Of a stretch of DNA of 64,000 nt, positions 1 to 10,159 are shown piece after piece. A program made the translations under genes and the position numbers. Below the pieces are notes generated by a model. The model saw only the letters and a list, made by a program, of their open reading frames with translations, did no database searches and was not told the DNA's origin. Source of the DNA: Brachybacterium sp. Z12 (GTDB taxonomy: Bacteria > Actinomycetota > Actinomycetes > Actinomycetales > Dermabacteraceae); assembly GCF_014400405.1 (NCBI RefSeq), contig NZ_CP060496.1, forward strand, positions 2,046,001-2,110,000, given 5' to 3'. Position 1 is the first letter of the stretch. Each line of letters begins with the position of its first letter.

Positions 1-43
1 CTCCTGCCTCAAGGCAGGCAAGGTCAGCACGCTCGGTGCCTGA
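1..43 (+). CDS. rpmB: 50S ribosomal protein bL28, C-terminal fragment
   Basis: Only the last 13 codons are inside the window (frame beginning at base 2, TGA at 41-43). They read S-C-L-K-A-G-K-V followed by a short tail. This matches the C-terminal zinc-ribbon end of the Cys-containing actinobacterial bL28, which typically ends in TSCxKAGKV. The gene is on the plus strand and is followed 28 bases later by a strong hairpin, as expected for the end of a transcription unit. rpmB next to thiL is a familiar actinobacterial arrangement. The fragment is short, so the call rests on one motif plus context. Confidence 0.65.
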   Translation, partial: SCLKAGKVSTLGA

Positions 44-70
44 GCGAGACCGCATAGATTCATCCGCGTG

Positions 71-96
71 AGCCCTCACCCTTCGGGGTGGGGGCT
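71..96 (+). terminator. Hairpin terminator after rpmB
   Basis: AGCCC-T-CACCC and GGGTG-G-GGGCT pair around a TTCG tetraloop, followed by TTTCG. It sits just after the bL28 stop codon. The transcript of the next gene probably begins downstream, in the remaining roughly 95 bases. Confidence 0.75.
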
Positions 97-193
97 TTCG
101 TGCATCCCGGGGCCGGCGCCTCGAGGCAGGCATGCTCCTCCGCGCGCCTGGATATCCTGCCCGGACGCCGGAAGCAACGCCCGAGGAGACCTC

Positions 194-937
194 ATGCCCG
201 CGTCAGCACCCACCATCCTGGCCACCAGCGCCGGTTACCGTCCGCACCCCCGGCTGCGCTTCGGCTTCGGTCCGATGATGGCCTTCGCGATCGAGCTCGC
301 CCGGGAGCAGGGGCCCCTCGCGGACGGGCCACCGCGGATCTGCAACATCGGCACCGCCAGCGGTGACGACAAGAGCTTCCAGCGCGACATGGAGGAGGCT
401 GCACGGGAGGCGGGATACGTCCTGCACCACCTGAGCCTGTTCGCGCAGCCGAACGTCGAGGACACCGAGGGCTACCTGCGCGGATACGACGTGCTGTGGG
501 TGAACGGCGGCTCGGTGGTGAACCTGCTCGCGGTGTGGCGTGCGCATGGTCTGCCCGAGATCCTGCACCGGCTCTGGCAGGACGGAGTGGTGCTGGCCGG
601 GATCTCCGCAGGGTCGATCTGCTGGTTCGAGGGCGGGGTCACCGACTCCTTCGGCCCTGATCTGCAACCGGTGACGAACGGCCTGGGCTTCCTGCCTGGC
701 ACCAACGGCGTGCACATGGACTCCGAGGACCGCCGACGGCCGCTGCTGCGCGAGCTGGTCGCCGCAGGCACGCTGGGCCCTGCGCTGTGCACCGACGACG
801 GCACGGGCCTGCTGTTCCGCGGTGATGAGCTGGTCGAGGCGGTCGCGGAGATCGACGGGGCGCGGGTCACCCGGATCGAACGCGGGGCCGACGGCGCCGC
901 AGTGGAGACCGATCTGCCCGTGCGGCGGCTGCGCTGA
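194..937 (+). CDS. Peptidase E-like protein (S51 family)
   Basis: A 247-residue protein of the PepE/cyanophycinase-like S51 serine peptidase family, with a class I glutamine amidotransferase-like fold. The nucleophile elbow G-I-S-A-G-S places the catalytic serine at residue 138. The upstream V-N-G-G-S loop (about 103-107) and His174 in N-G-V-H-M fit the family. PepE enzymes cleave N-terminal aspartyl dipeptides in the cytoplasm; that specificity cannot be read here. The ATG at 194 has GAGGAG 5 bases upstream; longer readings from GTG 68 would cover the rpmB terminator and were rejected. The gene converges with the acetyltransferase gene, with 3 bases between the stops. Confidence 0.8.
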   Translation: MPASAPTILATSAGYRPHPRLRFGFGPMMAFAIELAREQGPLADGPPRICNIGTASGDDKSFQRDMEEAAREAGYVLHHLSLFAQPNVEDTEGYLRGYDVLWVNGGSVVNLLAVWRAHGLPEILHRLWQDGVVLAGISAGSICWFEGGVTDSFGPDLQPVTNGLGFLPGTNGVHMDSEDRRRPLLRELVAAGTLGPALCTDDGTGLLFRGDELVEAVAEIDGARVTRIERGADGAAVETDLPVRRLR

Positions 938-940
938 CCC

Positions 941-1898
941 TCAGGGCACGTCGCGCAGCTGCGCGGTGAGGCCGTTCGGGATCTCTACCAGCTGCACCGG
1001 GTCCACCTCGGTGCGGCGCAGGGTGACCAGCAGCGGGGCGGCGTGCGGGTCGGTGGGATGGTTGTCGAGGTCGAGTGACTCCACGCTCAGCCCGTGCAGG
1101 TCCTCGAGCATCGCAGCCAGGCAGAGGGCGACGTCGGCCCGGGCGTGCGGGGCGGCGGCATCGACGGCCTCGAGACAGCCTTCGCGGCGCGCGCCGACCG
1201 GCTCGTCGTAGAGGTCTGCGAGCGCGGTGATCACGCCGTCGCGGACCACGGCCCAGGAGTGCTCGTGCACGGACCCCTCGTAGAACCCCTCCCCCGCCTC
1301 GGGGCGGAGGATCTCCGCGGAGCGGTCGGTGACCAGCTCGCGTGCTGCCAGGTGTAGCGGTCGGTGAGGGCGTCGACGAGCTGTTCGCGGGGCAGATCGT
1401 TCCATGGGACAGCTCGCGCGGCGCCGTCGTGGCTCTCGCGGACCGCAGCGCACCAGCGGGCGGTGCGGTCCGCGGCCACGTCGACGCGCAGCAAGGGCAC
1501 GTCGAGGTAGGTCACGGCGCCGTGGGCACGCAGGAAGGCGTCCCGCTCGGAGCCGGGGACCACCTTGCTGGACAGCGGTTTATCGCTGTGCGTACCGAGT
1601 TCGCGGAGAAGCGCTGTGCCGTGGCCCTGGCGCCGGTGCGCGGGGTCGATCTCGATCTCGACCAGATCCTGTTGCGGATGGACGATGTTCGGGCCGATAC
1701 GTCCCACGCCGATCACAAGCGGGCGGCCGGCCCCGGGATCGTCGATCTCGAGCACCAGGGCACGGAAGCCCTCGCGCCAGCCGTCGGGCTTCAGCCACTC
1801 GAAGCGGTGGCCGTCGCGGTCGACGTCGGACGGCGTGACGGGGCGGAACCGCCGCGCCGCGCCGCCCGCTCCCCGTCGTCCACCCCGCCGTCGTTCAC
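941..1898 (-). CDS. Tandem GNAT-family N-acetyltransferase (two frameshifts)
   Basis: The restored product is about 319 residues, with an N-terminal GNAT domain carrying the acetyl-CoA loop R-R-Q-G-H-G-T-A and a degenerate second half. The substrate is unknown. The likely start is GTG 1898, which overlaps the stop of the upstream dehydrogenase gene as GTGA, so the two genes are probably translationally coupled. Reading shifts frame near 1860 and again near 1338; both are consistent with one missing base. The frame after the second break gives a continuous C-terminal segment ending at 941. I treat the breaks as sequence errors. Confidence 0.6.
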
Positions 1899-2971
1899 TC
1901 CGCCGCGACGTCCGCGAAGGTCGAGGTGTCGATCACGGCGCGGAAGTGAACGTCACCGGCGACCACGCGATCGTAGGCGGCGTCGGCGTCCTGGACCCCG
2001 ATCACCTCGATCTTCGCGGCGAGGCCGTGCTCGGCGCAGAAGTCGAGCATCTCCTGGGTCTCGGCGATGCCGCCGATGTTGGAGCCGGCAAGCACCTTGT
2101 TGCCACCGATCAGGGAGCCGAAGCCGACGGGCTGCTTCGCGGGAGGCAGTCCCACGACCGCCATCACACCGCGAGGCGTGAGCAGCCGCAGGTAGCGGTC
2201 CACCGGGATGTCGGCGCTGATGGTGTTCAGGATCAGGTCGAATTCGCCGCTGTGGTCGCGGAAGAAGTTCTCGTCGGTGGTGGCGAGGACGCGCTGCGCG
2301 CCGAGCGCGAGGGCGTCCTGCTCCTTCTTCAGGGAGCGCGAGAGCACCGTGACCTCGGCGCCCATGGCTGCGGCGAGCTGCACACCCATGTGGCCGAGCC
2401 CGCCCAGTCCCAGCACTGCGACCCGCTTGGCCCGGCCGGCGACCTGCTCGCCGGCGCCCCAGCGGCGCAGCGGGGCGTAGGTGGTGATCCCGGCGCACAG
2501 CAGCGGGGCTGCGGCCTCGAAGGCCATCTCGTCAGGGACGCGGCACACGAAGCGCTCGTTCACCACGACCTTCTCGGCGTAGCCGCCCTGGGTGACGGTG
2601 CCGTCGACGTCCTTCGCGTTGTAGGTGCCGACATTGCCCTCCAGGCAGTTCTGCTCCTGATCGGCGCGACACTCCTCGCAGGTGCCGCAGGAGTTGACCA
2701 TGCAGCCAACGCCCACGCGGTCCCCGACCTTCCAGCCGGTGACGTCCTCGCCGACAGCGGAGACGACGCCCGCGATCTCGTGGCCGACGGTCAGCGGGAA
2801 GCTGGCCTCGCCCCACTCGTTGCGGATGGTGTGGATGTCGCTGTGGCAGATCCCGGCGGCTCTGATGTCGATGACCACGTCATCGGCGCGCGGGTCGCGG
2901 CGCTCGATAGTGGTGACGCGGAACGGCTGGTCGTGGCCGGTCTTCTGCAGGGCCTTCACGGTGATCGGCAT
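1895..2971 (-). CDS. Zinc-dependent NAD(P) alcohol dehydrogenase (CAD/AdhC-like)
   Basis: An intact 358-residue medium-chain dehydrogenase of the cinnamyl-alcohol dehydrogenase/YahK type, which interconverts alcohols and aldehydes. Catalytic zinc ligands are Cys42 (C-H-S-D-I-H) and the G-H-E motif at 63-65. Structural zinc cysteines are 95, 98, 101 and 109. The dinucleotide-binding turn is G-L-G-G-L-G. An upstream in-frame ATG at 2977 abuts the GGAGGA ribosome site, so the second ATG at 2971, about 7 bases from GGAGG, is the better start. It overlaps the following acetyltransferase gene by 4 bases. The natural substrate is not deducible. Confidence 0.85.
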   Translation of the reverse strand: MPITVKALQKTGHDQPFRVTTIERRDPRADDVVIDIRAAGICHSDIHTIRNEWGEASFPLTVGHEIAGVVSAVGEDVTGWKVGDRVGVGCMVNSCGTCEECRADQEQNCLEGNVGTYNAKDVDGTVTQGGYAEKVVVNERFVCRVPDEMAFEAAAPLLCAGITTYAPLRRWGAGEQVAGRAKRVAVLGLGGLGHMGVQLAAAMGAEVTVLSRSLKKEQDALALGAQRVLATTDENFFRDHSGEFDLILNTISADIPVDRYLRLLTPRGVMAVVGLPPAKQPVGFGSLIGGNKVLAGSNIGGIAETQEMLDFCAEHGLAAKIEVIGVQDADAAYDRVVAGDVHFRAVIDTSTFADVAAE

Positions 2972-3035
2972 GAACATTCCTCCGGCGGGTCGGTCTCGGG
3001 GGCGCAGAGAGCGCCATCCGACAGCCTAGCCGCGC

Positions 3036-4063
3036 TCAGGCGAAGTGGTCGAAGCCCTCGCCCTCGATGGGCACGCCGCCCAGCAGCACGCCCGGCCCCT
3101 GCGGTGCGGGGGGCAGGACGCGGCCGATCGCCCGGAACCCCGGCGGCAGCTCCTCTGTTGCGAAGGTCGCGAGCATCGCGTGCTCCTCCCCGCCGTGGAG
3201 CACCCATTCCCAGGGGTCGGCGCCGAGCTCCGCCGCGAGTCCGGCGAGCTGCGCGACGTCGGACGCGAGCGCACCGCGGTCCAGGTCGATGGTGACGCCG
3301 GAGGCACGGGCCAGTCGCCCGCCGTCACGGACCAGGCCGTCGGAGAGGTCCATCATGGCGTGGGCGGCGCGGCCGCCGGTCCAGCCCAGCGAGAGATCGG
3401 GATCCGGGGCGTCATGCCAGCGCACATGCTCCGCGGCCGAGGGGTCCTGGATGCCGCTGAGCATGAGGGTGGGGCGTCCGCTGTCGGCTGTCTTGAGCAG
3501 GGCCCGCCGCCCGAGCACGAGCGCGAGTCCGGCGGCGGAGCGGCCCAGGCGGGGAGCACCGATGGCGAGGACGTCGCCCGGCAGGGCGCCGGAGCGGGTG
3601 ATGGCCCGCTGCTCCTCGGGGAGGGTGCCCATGGCCGTGACGGTGACCATCAGCTGATCGGCGCGCCCGAGGTCGCCGCCGACGATGCTCGCGCCGTCGG
3701 CCTCGGCGCGTGCGGTGAGCCCGATCGTGAGCTCCTCGAACACGGCTGCGGGGGTGTCGGCAGGGGCGGAGATCGCGACCACCAGCGCAAGCGGCCTCGC
3801 TCCCATCGCGGCGACGTCGGCGAGATTCTGGACCGCCGCCTTGTGACCGATCCAGCGTGCGGTGGTGACATGACGGAGGAAGTCGTGGCCCTCGACCAGT
3901 GAATCGGTGGTGACCACCAGGCGCGGGGAGGGCAGGCGCACCACGGCGGCGTCGTCCCCGGGCCCAGCTCCACCTCGGCACCGAGCCGCAGGTGCGGGAG
4001 CATGCGGGCCAGGAGCGCGGCCTCGCCGCGAGGGATGGAGCTGTGGGGAACGTCGCCTGCCAT
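3036..4063 (-). CDS. thiL: Thiamine-monophosphate kinase (one frameshift)
   Basis: ThiL phosphorylates thiamine monophosphate to thiamine diphosphate with ATP. The restored protein is about 342 residues. The N-terminal part begins at ATG 4063 and the main part carries T-T-D-S-L-V-E-G-H-D-F, the aspartate-rich G-G-D-L-G-R and M-M-D-L-S-D-G-L motifs of the AIR-synthase-like fold. The frame breaks at the CCCC run 3956-3959. Adding one base there restores the conserved Mg-ATP motif G-D-D-A-A-V, which is strong evidence that a base is missing from the sequence. It is divergent from the DUF3515 lipoprotein gene. Confidence 0.9.
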
Positions 4064-4096
4064 GCCCCCAGTGTGCACGACCGGTAGGCTCGTGAC

Positions 4097-4594
4097 GTGC
4101 TCCGATCCCGTCTGCTCGCCCTCCCCGCCGCCGGTCTGATGGCCCTGGGTCTGGTCTCCTGCGGCACCGTCCAGGTGCCTGCCGGGCCCGAGGCGGCGCA
4201 TCCCGTGTGCGCCGATGTCATCCTCGGCGCTCCGCCCGAGGTGCTGGGCCTGGAGCGCCAGGAGACGTCCAGCCAGGGCACCGCCGCGTGGGGCGGCGGC
4301 GAGGACACCGTGGTGATGCGCTGCGGAGTGACCCCGCCCGGGCCCACCACGGACATGTGCACCCGCCTTGCCGACGCCAACGGGGTGGAGGTCGACTGGA
4401 TCGTGCGCGAGCTCGAGGACGGCGTGTTCCTCTACACCACCTACGGTCGCGAGCCCGCGATCGATGTGACCGTGCCGCGCTCGGCCGCGCCGGACCAGCC
4501 CTCGGGTGCTGCGCTGGACCTCTCCCAGGTGGTCAGCCGGAGCATCGAGGCGACCGCCCACTGCGTGGGCCCGGGTGACGAGGGCTCCGAGTAG
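4097..4594 (+). CDS. DUF3515 family lipoprotein
   Basis: A 165-residue exported protein. The N-terminal hydrophobic segment ends in a lipobox L-V-S-C with the lipidated cysteine at 22. The body contains several cysteines and a G-V-E-V-D-W segment typical of the actinobacterial DUF3515 family, which is regularly encoded between ddl and thiL. The function is unknown. The start is GTG 4097. It ends 3 bases before the stop of ddl, which runs toward it. Confidence 0.8.
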   Translation: MLRSRLLALPAAGLMALGLVSCGTVQVPAGPEAAHPVCADVILGAPPEVLGLERQETSSQGTAAWGGGEDTVVMRCGVTPPGPTTDMCTRLADANGVEVDWIVRELEDGVFLYTTYGREPAIDVTVPRSAAPDQPSGAALDLSQVVSRSIEATAHCVGPGDEGSE

Positions 4595-4597
4595 CCC

Positions 4598-5711
4598 TCA
4601 GCGAGGGCCGAGGCGACGGGTGCGAGCGCGGTCGATCAGCTCGGCGATGAGCTCGGTGTAGCTCAGGCCCATGTTCTCCCAGAGCACCGGGAACATCGAG
4701 TACGGGGTGAAGCCCGGCATCGTGTTGACCTCGTTGATCAGCACCCGCTGATCGCGGGTGACGAACATGTCCACCCGTGCCAGTCCCTCCAGCCCGAGCG
4801 CGATGAAGGCGCGGGAGGCGGTCTCGCGGATCTCCTCGAGCAGCGGATCAGGCAGGGCGACGGGCACATCGATGCTGACCGTGCCCTTGCCGAAGTACTT
4901 CGCCTCGTAGTCGTAGAACTCGAGGTCGTCCCCGAGCTTCACCTCACCGGGCAGCGTGGTGCCCGGCTCCTGACCGTCGCGGCCCTGCAGCACACCGCAC
5001 TCGACCTCGCGGGCATCCAGCCCCTCCTCCACGAGCACCTTCGGATCCTCGACGAAGGCATCCTTCATCGCGGACTCGAGCTGGGAGGGGTCCGTCACGC
5101 GTGTCACGCCGAGGCTCGAGCCGGCGCGGGCAGGCTTGACGAACCAGGGCAGAGGGTGGTTCTTGCGCAGATGCGCCAGGACCCGGTGGGACTCCGCCGC
5201 CCAGCGGTCCTCATGGACCACGATGCCGGGAGCGCACTCGAGGCCGGCGGCGCGCAGCGCGAGCTTGGCCGCCGCCTTGTCCATCGCGGCGGCCGAGGCG
5301 AGAACGCCGCTGCCCACGTAGGGGATGTCGAGCATCTCGAGCATGCCCTGGACGGTGCCGTCCTCGCCGTAGGCGCCGTGCAGCAACGGCCAGATCACGT
5401 CGATGTCGGCGAGATCGTGCACTGCGCCCTCACGGAGGGTGCGCAGCGTGATCCGCTCCCCGGGCGGTGGCGGGAGCCGGGCAGCAGCACCTCGTTCCCG
5501 GCGGGGTCCACCTCGGGGCGCCGCCGTCGACGAGGGTCCAGTCGCTGGGGTCATCGGAGACGTGGATCCAGCGGCCCTCGCGGGTGATGCCGATGGCGAT
5601 CACGTCGAAGCGCTCGCGATCGATCGCGGCCAGGATGCCGCCGGCGGTCACGCACGAGATGCCGTGCTCCCCGCTGCGGCCGCCGAACAGGAGGGCGACG
5701 GTGGTTCTCAT
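4598..5711 (-). CDS. ddl: D-alanine--D-alanine ligase (two frameshifts)
   Basis: Ddl makes the D-Ala-D-Ala dipeptide for peptidoglycan using ATP. The restored protein is about 371 residues. The N-terminus has the G-G-R-S-G-E-H substrate loop, the central ATP-grasp part has V-K-P-A-R-A-G-S-S, and the C-terminus has the metal and substrate segment E-V-N-T-M-P-G-F-T. Frame breaks lie at the GGGG run 5515-5518 and the GGG run 5472-5474 (plus strand). One added base at each gives continuous sequence through the linker. ATG 5711 matches the family start; GTG 5738 would overlap the gpsA stop but adds nine atypical residues. Confidence 0.9.
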
Positions 5712-5734
5712 GAGCCCAGGATATTCACTGATGC

Positions 5735-6732
5735 TCACTCCGGGCGCACCGAGCGCGCCAGCAGGGCCGAGGTGACCTCTTCGATGCGAGCGCCATGGTC
5801 CACGACCGCCACCACGGCGCGAGTGATCGGCATGTCCACGCCCAGGTGGGTGGCGAGCTCCGCCACGGCACGGGCGGTCGCGACGCCCTCCGCGGTCTGG
5901 CCCACCTCAGCGGCGGCCGCAGTGACGTCCAGGCCCTTGCCCAGGGCGAGGCCCAGGCGGTGGTTGCGGCTCAGCGGCGAGGAGCAGGTGGCCACGAGGT
6001 CCCCCATGCCGGCGAGCCCGGAGAAGGTCTCGCGCCGGCCGCCGAGCGCCACGCCGAGCCGGGTGATCTCCGCCAGGCCGCGGGTGATCAGGGAGGCGGT
6101 GGTGTTGTGGCCGTGTCCGAGGCCGACCGCCGCGCCCACTGCGATCGCGATGACATTCTTCACAGCCCCCGCGACCTCGACCCCGATCACATCGGTCGAG
6201 GTGTAGGTGCGCAGGTAGGGCGCCTCGCTCCAGGTGGCCATCGTGTCCGCCAGCTCCTGCGAGGGGCGGCGACCACGCTCGCGCAGGGTCTGCGCTCGAG
6301 GATCTCCGCCGAGAGGTTCGGGCCCGAGAGCACGCCGACGAGCTCCGGAGCGGCGCCGCCGGCCTGGGTCAGGATCTCGCTGATGCGGGCATCGGTGCCG
6401 CGCTCGATGCCCTTGGTCAGCGACAGCACCGGGACTGCGGGCAGGGCGGGCCACGATTCGAGCGTCGCGCGCATCGCCTGTGCAGGGATCGCGACCACCA
6501 GTCCGTCGACGCCCTCGAGCGCCTCCTGCACGTGGGAGGTGGCGCGGATGCTCTCGGGCAGCGGATGCTCGCCGAGGTAGGTGCTGTTGCGGTGCTCCTG
6601 GCGGATCTCGTGGGCGACCTCCTCGCGGCGCGCCCAGAGCGTCACCTCGGCGCCGCCGTCGGCGAGGACCTGCGCGAAGGTGGTGCCCCAGCTGCCGGCG
6701 CCGAGAACTGCGAGACGGGTGGTGGGGCTCAT
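5735..6732 (-). CDS. gpsA: Glycerol-3-phosphate dehydrogenase [NAD(P)+] (one frameshift)
   Basis: GpsA reduces dihydroxyacetone phosphate to glycerol 3-phosphate for phospholipid synthesis. The restored protein is about 332 residues. It has the Rossmann motif G-A-G-S-W-G-T-T, the L-S-L-T-K-G-I-E segment, S-G-P-N-L, the catalytic region G-A-V-K-N-V-I-A, and G-M-G-D-L. The frame changes at the GGGG run 6263-6266, where one extra base reconnects A-A-P to S-Q-E-L. ATG 6732 overlaps the plsC stop (ATGA). It forms an operon with plsC, supplying the substrate for acylation. Confidence 0.92.
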
Positions 6733-7528
6733 GAGATCTGCTTCCAGGCTCGGTATCCCGGCTGGGGCCTGCCCACCTCGGGACGGTGCGTGTCCGTACG
6801 GCCGTCGTGCAGGGCCGTGGGCGGCTGTTGGCCGCGCAGCTCGCCGAGCAGCCCGGTGATCCTCACCATCAGCTCCCCGGTAACGCGCAGCGCCGCCTCG
6901 TGCATCGTCTCCCCGTCCAGCATGGAGACCGTGAACGGCTCGCCGACCAGCATCTGCACGCGCCGGCCGGGGCCGGGCCGCGGCACCGGGGAGCCGACGG
7001 GCCACAGCGCACGCCCTCCCCAGGTCGCGATCGGCAACAGCGGCGCTCCGGTCTCGAGGGCGAGCCGGGCGGCGCCTGTCCGAGCCTGCATAGGCCACAG
7101 CTCGCGGTCCCGGGTGTACGTGCCCTCGGGGAAGAGCATGATCAGCTCGCCTCGCTCGAGGGCGCGCGCGCGTCGGCCAGCGCATCTGAGCTGCGGGAGG
7201 TGCCGCGGCGCACCGGGATCTGCCGCGCGGCGCGCAGCAGGATGCCCAGCAAGGGGATGCGAAAGAGGACGTCCTTGGCCAGGAAGCGCGGGGCGATGCC
7301 GCCCGCCTGCAGGAGGTGCCCGTACGCGAAGGGGTCGAAAGCGCTCAGATGGTTCCCGCAGGCGATCATCGGGCCGGCCTGCGGCAGATGCTCGGTGCCG
7401 CGCCAGCGCGGCCTGGACAGCAGTGTGATCAGCGGACGCAGCGGGAGCTGGGCGAGGAAGATGATCGCTCCGGCACGTCGCGGAGGGATGCGCGCGGTGC
7501 CGATGTCCCAGCTGCGCAGCAGGGACAT
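6729..7528 (-). CDS. plsC: 1-acyl-sn-glycerol-3-phosphate acyltransferase (one frameshift)
   Basis: A membrane-associated acyltransferase that makes phosphatidic acid. The restored length is about 266 residues. The catalytic N-H-L-S-A-F-D (HX4D) motif is in the first part and F-P-E-G-T-Y-T in the second. The frame breaks between them near 7160-7170; one added base turns the premature end into A-L-E-R-G-E-L-I-M-L-F-P-E-G. ATG 7528 follows an AGGA site and overlaps the DUF2867 stop by one base (TGATG). It is immediately upstream of gpsA. Confidence 0.88.
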
Positions 7529-8095
7529 CAGCGTCCTGCCGAGGAGCCTCGGCCGAGCGCCTTCCGCGAGACCTGGCCGGTCAGCGAGGCTGCGGCCGGG
7601 TTCCTCGCGAGCGCACGGCGGCGCAGCGTGGTGGGTGCCCGGCGGGCCAGGGTGTTCACCGCTGCGGCATGCATCAGGCGCCGCGGCGCGAAGGCCAGGC
7701 GGCCGCGCACCGAACGGTACTTCACGGCGGTGGTGACCTGCAGCAGCTCTCCGCCCGGCAGGAGCGCGACGCCGATGCGCACGGTCAGCTTCTCGTCGTC
7801 ATCGATGATCAGCGCCTCGGAGCCGAGCACCTCGTCCGCGACGAACTCCTTCTCGGGGGCGGCACCATGTCGAACAGGCGGATCGCCTCGTCGCGCAGCG
7901 CACGCAGCCCCGTGATGTCAGCGGGGTGTTCTCGTGCGAGAAGATCGCGTCGGCCCAGACCCGCGGGTCCTGCTCGTCGACCCCTGCGGTGGGCACGATC
8001 ACCACATCGCAGTAGTCCGGGATCGGGATGTCGCGCAGCGCGAGCGACCCTGCCGCCCCGGCCACCGGCTCACCGGACAGGCCGTCGGCAGTCAT
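7528..8095 (-). CDS. DUF2867-family protein (two frameshifts)
   Basis: The restored protein is about 189 residues. The W-A-D-A-I-F segment followed by a leucine-rich helix and then L-I-I-D-D-D-E-K-L resembles actinobacterial DUF2867 proteins, whose function is not established. The frame breaks near 7922 and at the GGGGG run 7855-7859 on the plus strand. Both are explained by single missing bases. ATG 8095 has GAGGA upstream and overlaps the murA stop by 4 bases; the stop overlaps plsC. The tight packing between murA and plsC suggests co-expression with envelope genes. Confidence 0.6.
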
Positions 8096-9414
8096 CGGGA
8101 TTCCTCCCAGAACTCGGCGCCGAGGGCCCCGAGCTTGTCGCGGAAGGACTCGTACCCGCGATCGATCAGATCGATGCCGCGGATGGTGGAGACCCCTTCG
8201 GCGCCCAGGGCCGCGATCAGATACGAGAAGCCTCCGCGCAGGTCCGGGACGGTGATGTCCGCGCCGTGCAGCGCATTGGGCCCGGAGACTACTGCGGAGT
8301 GGTTGTAGTTGGAGCGGCCAAAGCGGCAGCTCGAGCCGCCCAGGCACTCCCGGTACACCTGGATCCGGGCGCCCATGTCGCCCAGCGCAGAGGTGAAGCC
8401 GAGCCGGTTCTCGTAGACCGTCTCATGGAGGATCGAGATGCCGTCGGCCTGGGTCAGGGCGACCACCAGCGGCTGCTGCCAGTCGGTCATGAAGCCGGGG
8501 TGGACGTCGGTTTCCAGCGCGATCGCCTTCAGCGGGGTTCCGGGATGGAAGAAGCGGATGCCGTCCTCGCGGATCTCCATCCCTCCACCGACCCTGCGGA
8601 AGACGTTCAGGAAGGTCGCCATCGGCTTCTGCTGAGCGCCGCGCACGAAGACGGAGCCCTTGGTGACCAGCGCGGCGCAGGCCCAGGACCCCGCCTCGAT
8701 GCGGTCGGTCAGCGCGGTGTGCTCGTAGCCGCCGAGCCGATCGACGCCTTCGATGGTGATGGTGCGGTCCGTCTGCAGGGAGATGAGCGCGCCCATCTTC
8801 TGCAGCACCGCGATCAGGTCCTCGATCTCCGGCTCGACGGCGGCGTTCGTCAGCTCGGTGACGCCCTTCGCCCGCACTGCAGTCAGCAGCACCTGCTCGG
8901 TCGCGCCGACGCTCGGGTACTCGAGATGGATCTTGGTGCCGCGCAGTCCGTTCGGCGCGGTGATGTAGATGCCCATCTCGCGCTTGTCCACGGTGGCGCC
9001 GAAGCTGCGCAGCACATCGAGGTGGTAGTTGATCGGGCGGTCCCCGATCCGGCATCCGCCCAGGTCGGGGATGATCGCTTCGCCCAGCCGATGCAGCAGC
9101 GGGCCGCAGAACAGGATCGGGATCCGCGAGCTGCCCGCATGGGCGTCGATGTCGACGACGTGCGCGCTCTCGACGTTCGAGGGGTCCAGCCGCAGCGTGC
9201 CCCCGGCGACGTCGTGCTCGATCTTCACGCCGTGGATCGACAGCAGGTTCGAGACGATCCGCACGTCGGAGATGTCCGGGACCGAGCGCAGCACGCTCGG
9301 GTCCTCGCCCAGCAGGGCGGCGACCATTGCCTTAGAGACCAGGTTCTTCGCCCCGCGGACGGTGATCTCACCGTCGAGAGGGCGTCCTCCGCGCACATGG
9401 AATGTCGAACTCAT
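8092..9414 (-). CDS. murA: UDP-N-acetylglucosamine 1-carboxyvinyltransferase
   Basis: MurA catalyses the first committed step of peptidoglycan synthesis, transferring enolpyruvate from PEP to UDP-GlcNAc in the cytosol. The 440-residue frame is intact and of usual length. It has G-A-K-N at 21-24 for substrate binding and Cys121 in L-G-G-C-R-I-G, the position of the catalytic cysteine attacked by fosfomycin. Its presence as Cys (not the Asp of mycobacteria) predicts fosfomycin sensitivity at the target level; this is inference. AAGGA lies ahead of ATG 9414. It heads the murA-DUF2867-plsC-gpsA-ddl cluster. Confidence 0.93.
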   Translation of the reverse strand: MSSTFHVRGGRPLDGEITVRGAKNLVSKAMVAALLGEDPSVLRSVPDISDVRIVSNLLSIHGVKIEHDVAGGTLRLDPSNVESAHVVDIDAHAGSSRIPILFCGPLLHRLGEAIIPDLGGCRIGDRPINYHLDVLRSFGATVDKREMGIYITAPNGLRGTKIHLEYPSVGATEQVLLTAVRAKGVTELTNAAVEPEIEDLIAVLQKMGALISLQTDRTITIEGVDRLGGYEHTALTDRIEAGSWACAALVTKGSVFVRGAQQKPMATFLNVFRRVGGGMEIREDGIRFFHPGTPLKAIALETDVHPGFMTDWQQPLVVALTQADGISILHETVYENRLGFTSALGDMGARIQVYRECLGGSSCRFGRSNYNHSAVVSGPNALHGADITVPDLRGGFSYLIAALGAEGVSTIRGIDLIDRGYESFRDKLGALGAEFWEESR

Positions 9415-9512
9415 GGTGTCCTTGCCTCGACGGTCGGACGTCGCTGACGCCCGTCTCTGACCGGGTCACCATACCGGAGCAGTCTGCTCGGGGGCCCGGG
9501 ATCCCGGCACCG

Positions 9513-10127
9513 TCAGAGCGAGTCGGCGGTGCGCGCCGGGAGGGTCTTCGGCATCCAGGAGGGACGCGTCGCCTCGAAATCGGTGATGGCCTGCTCGTGG
9601 CGCATGGTGAGGCCGATATCGTCCAGGCCCTCCATCAGCCGCCAGCGCGTGTAGTCGTCGACCTCGAAGCGGAAGGTCGCGTCGCCCGCATGCGCCTGAC
9701 GGTTCTCCAGGTCCACGGTCACCTCGGTGCCGGGGTTCTCCTCGAGGATCTTCCACAGCTGCTCGAGGTCGTCCTGCGACAGGATCCCGGCGACCAGGCC
9801 CTGCTTGCCGGCATTGCCGCGGAAGATCTCCGCGAAGCGGGAGGAGAGCACAGCCTTGAAGCCGTAGTCGCGCAGGGCCCAGACGGCGTGCTCGCGGGAG
9901 GAGCCGGTGCCGAAATCGTGACCGGCCACCAGCACCGAACCCTTTGCGTAGGCGGGCTGGTTCAGCACGAACTCGGGATCGTTCGTGCGCCAGGCGTTGA
10001 ACAGGCCGTCGTCGAAGCCGGTCTTGGTGACCCGCTTGAGGTAGACGGCGGGGATGATCTGGTCGGTGTCGACGTTGCTGCGGCGCAGCGGGACGCCGAT
10101 GCCGGTATGGGTGGTGAAAGCTTCCAT
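9513..10127 (-). CDS. leuD: 3-isopropylmalate dehydratase small subunit
   Basis: LeuD (204 residues, intact) with LeuC isomerises 2- to 3-isopropylmalate in leucine synthesis. It shows the swivel-domain features [12 protein letters not shown] and [15 protein letters not shown] 10127 has AGGAG upstream. It lies 32 bases after leuC on the same strand, so the two are one operon, controlled from the leuC promoter region. Confidence 0.95.
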   Translation of the reverse strand: MEAFTTHTGIGVPLRRSNVDTDQIIPAVYLKRVTKTGFDDGLFNAWRTNDPEFVLNQPAYAKGSVLVAGHDFGTGSSREHAVWALRDYGFKAVLSSRFAEIFRGNAGKQGLVAGILSQDDLEQLWKILEENPGTEVTVDLENRQAHAGDATFRFEVDDYTRWRLMEGLDDIGLTMRHEQAITDFEATRPSWMPKTLPARTADSL

Positions 10128-10159
10128 GGTGGTGCTCCTGAGTTCTGGGGCAGCGGCGC

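Noticed and set aside
3-18. Hairpin CCTGCCT-CA-AGGCAGG as a terminator or start of an RNA gene
   Set aside because: The loop is too small and the bases are explained as the coding end of rpmB.
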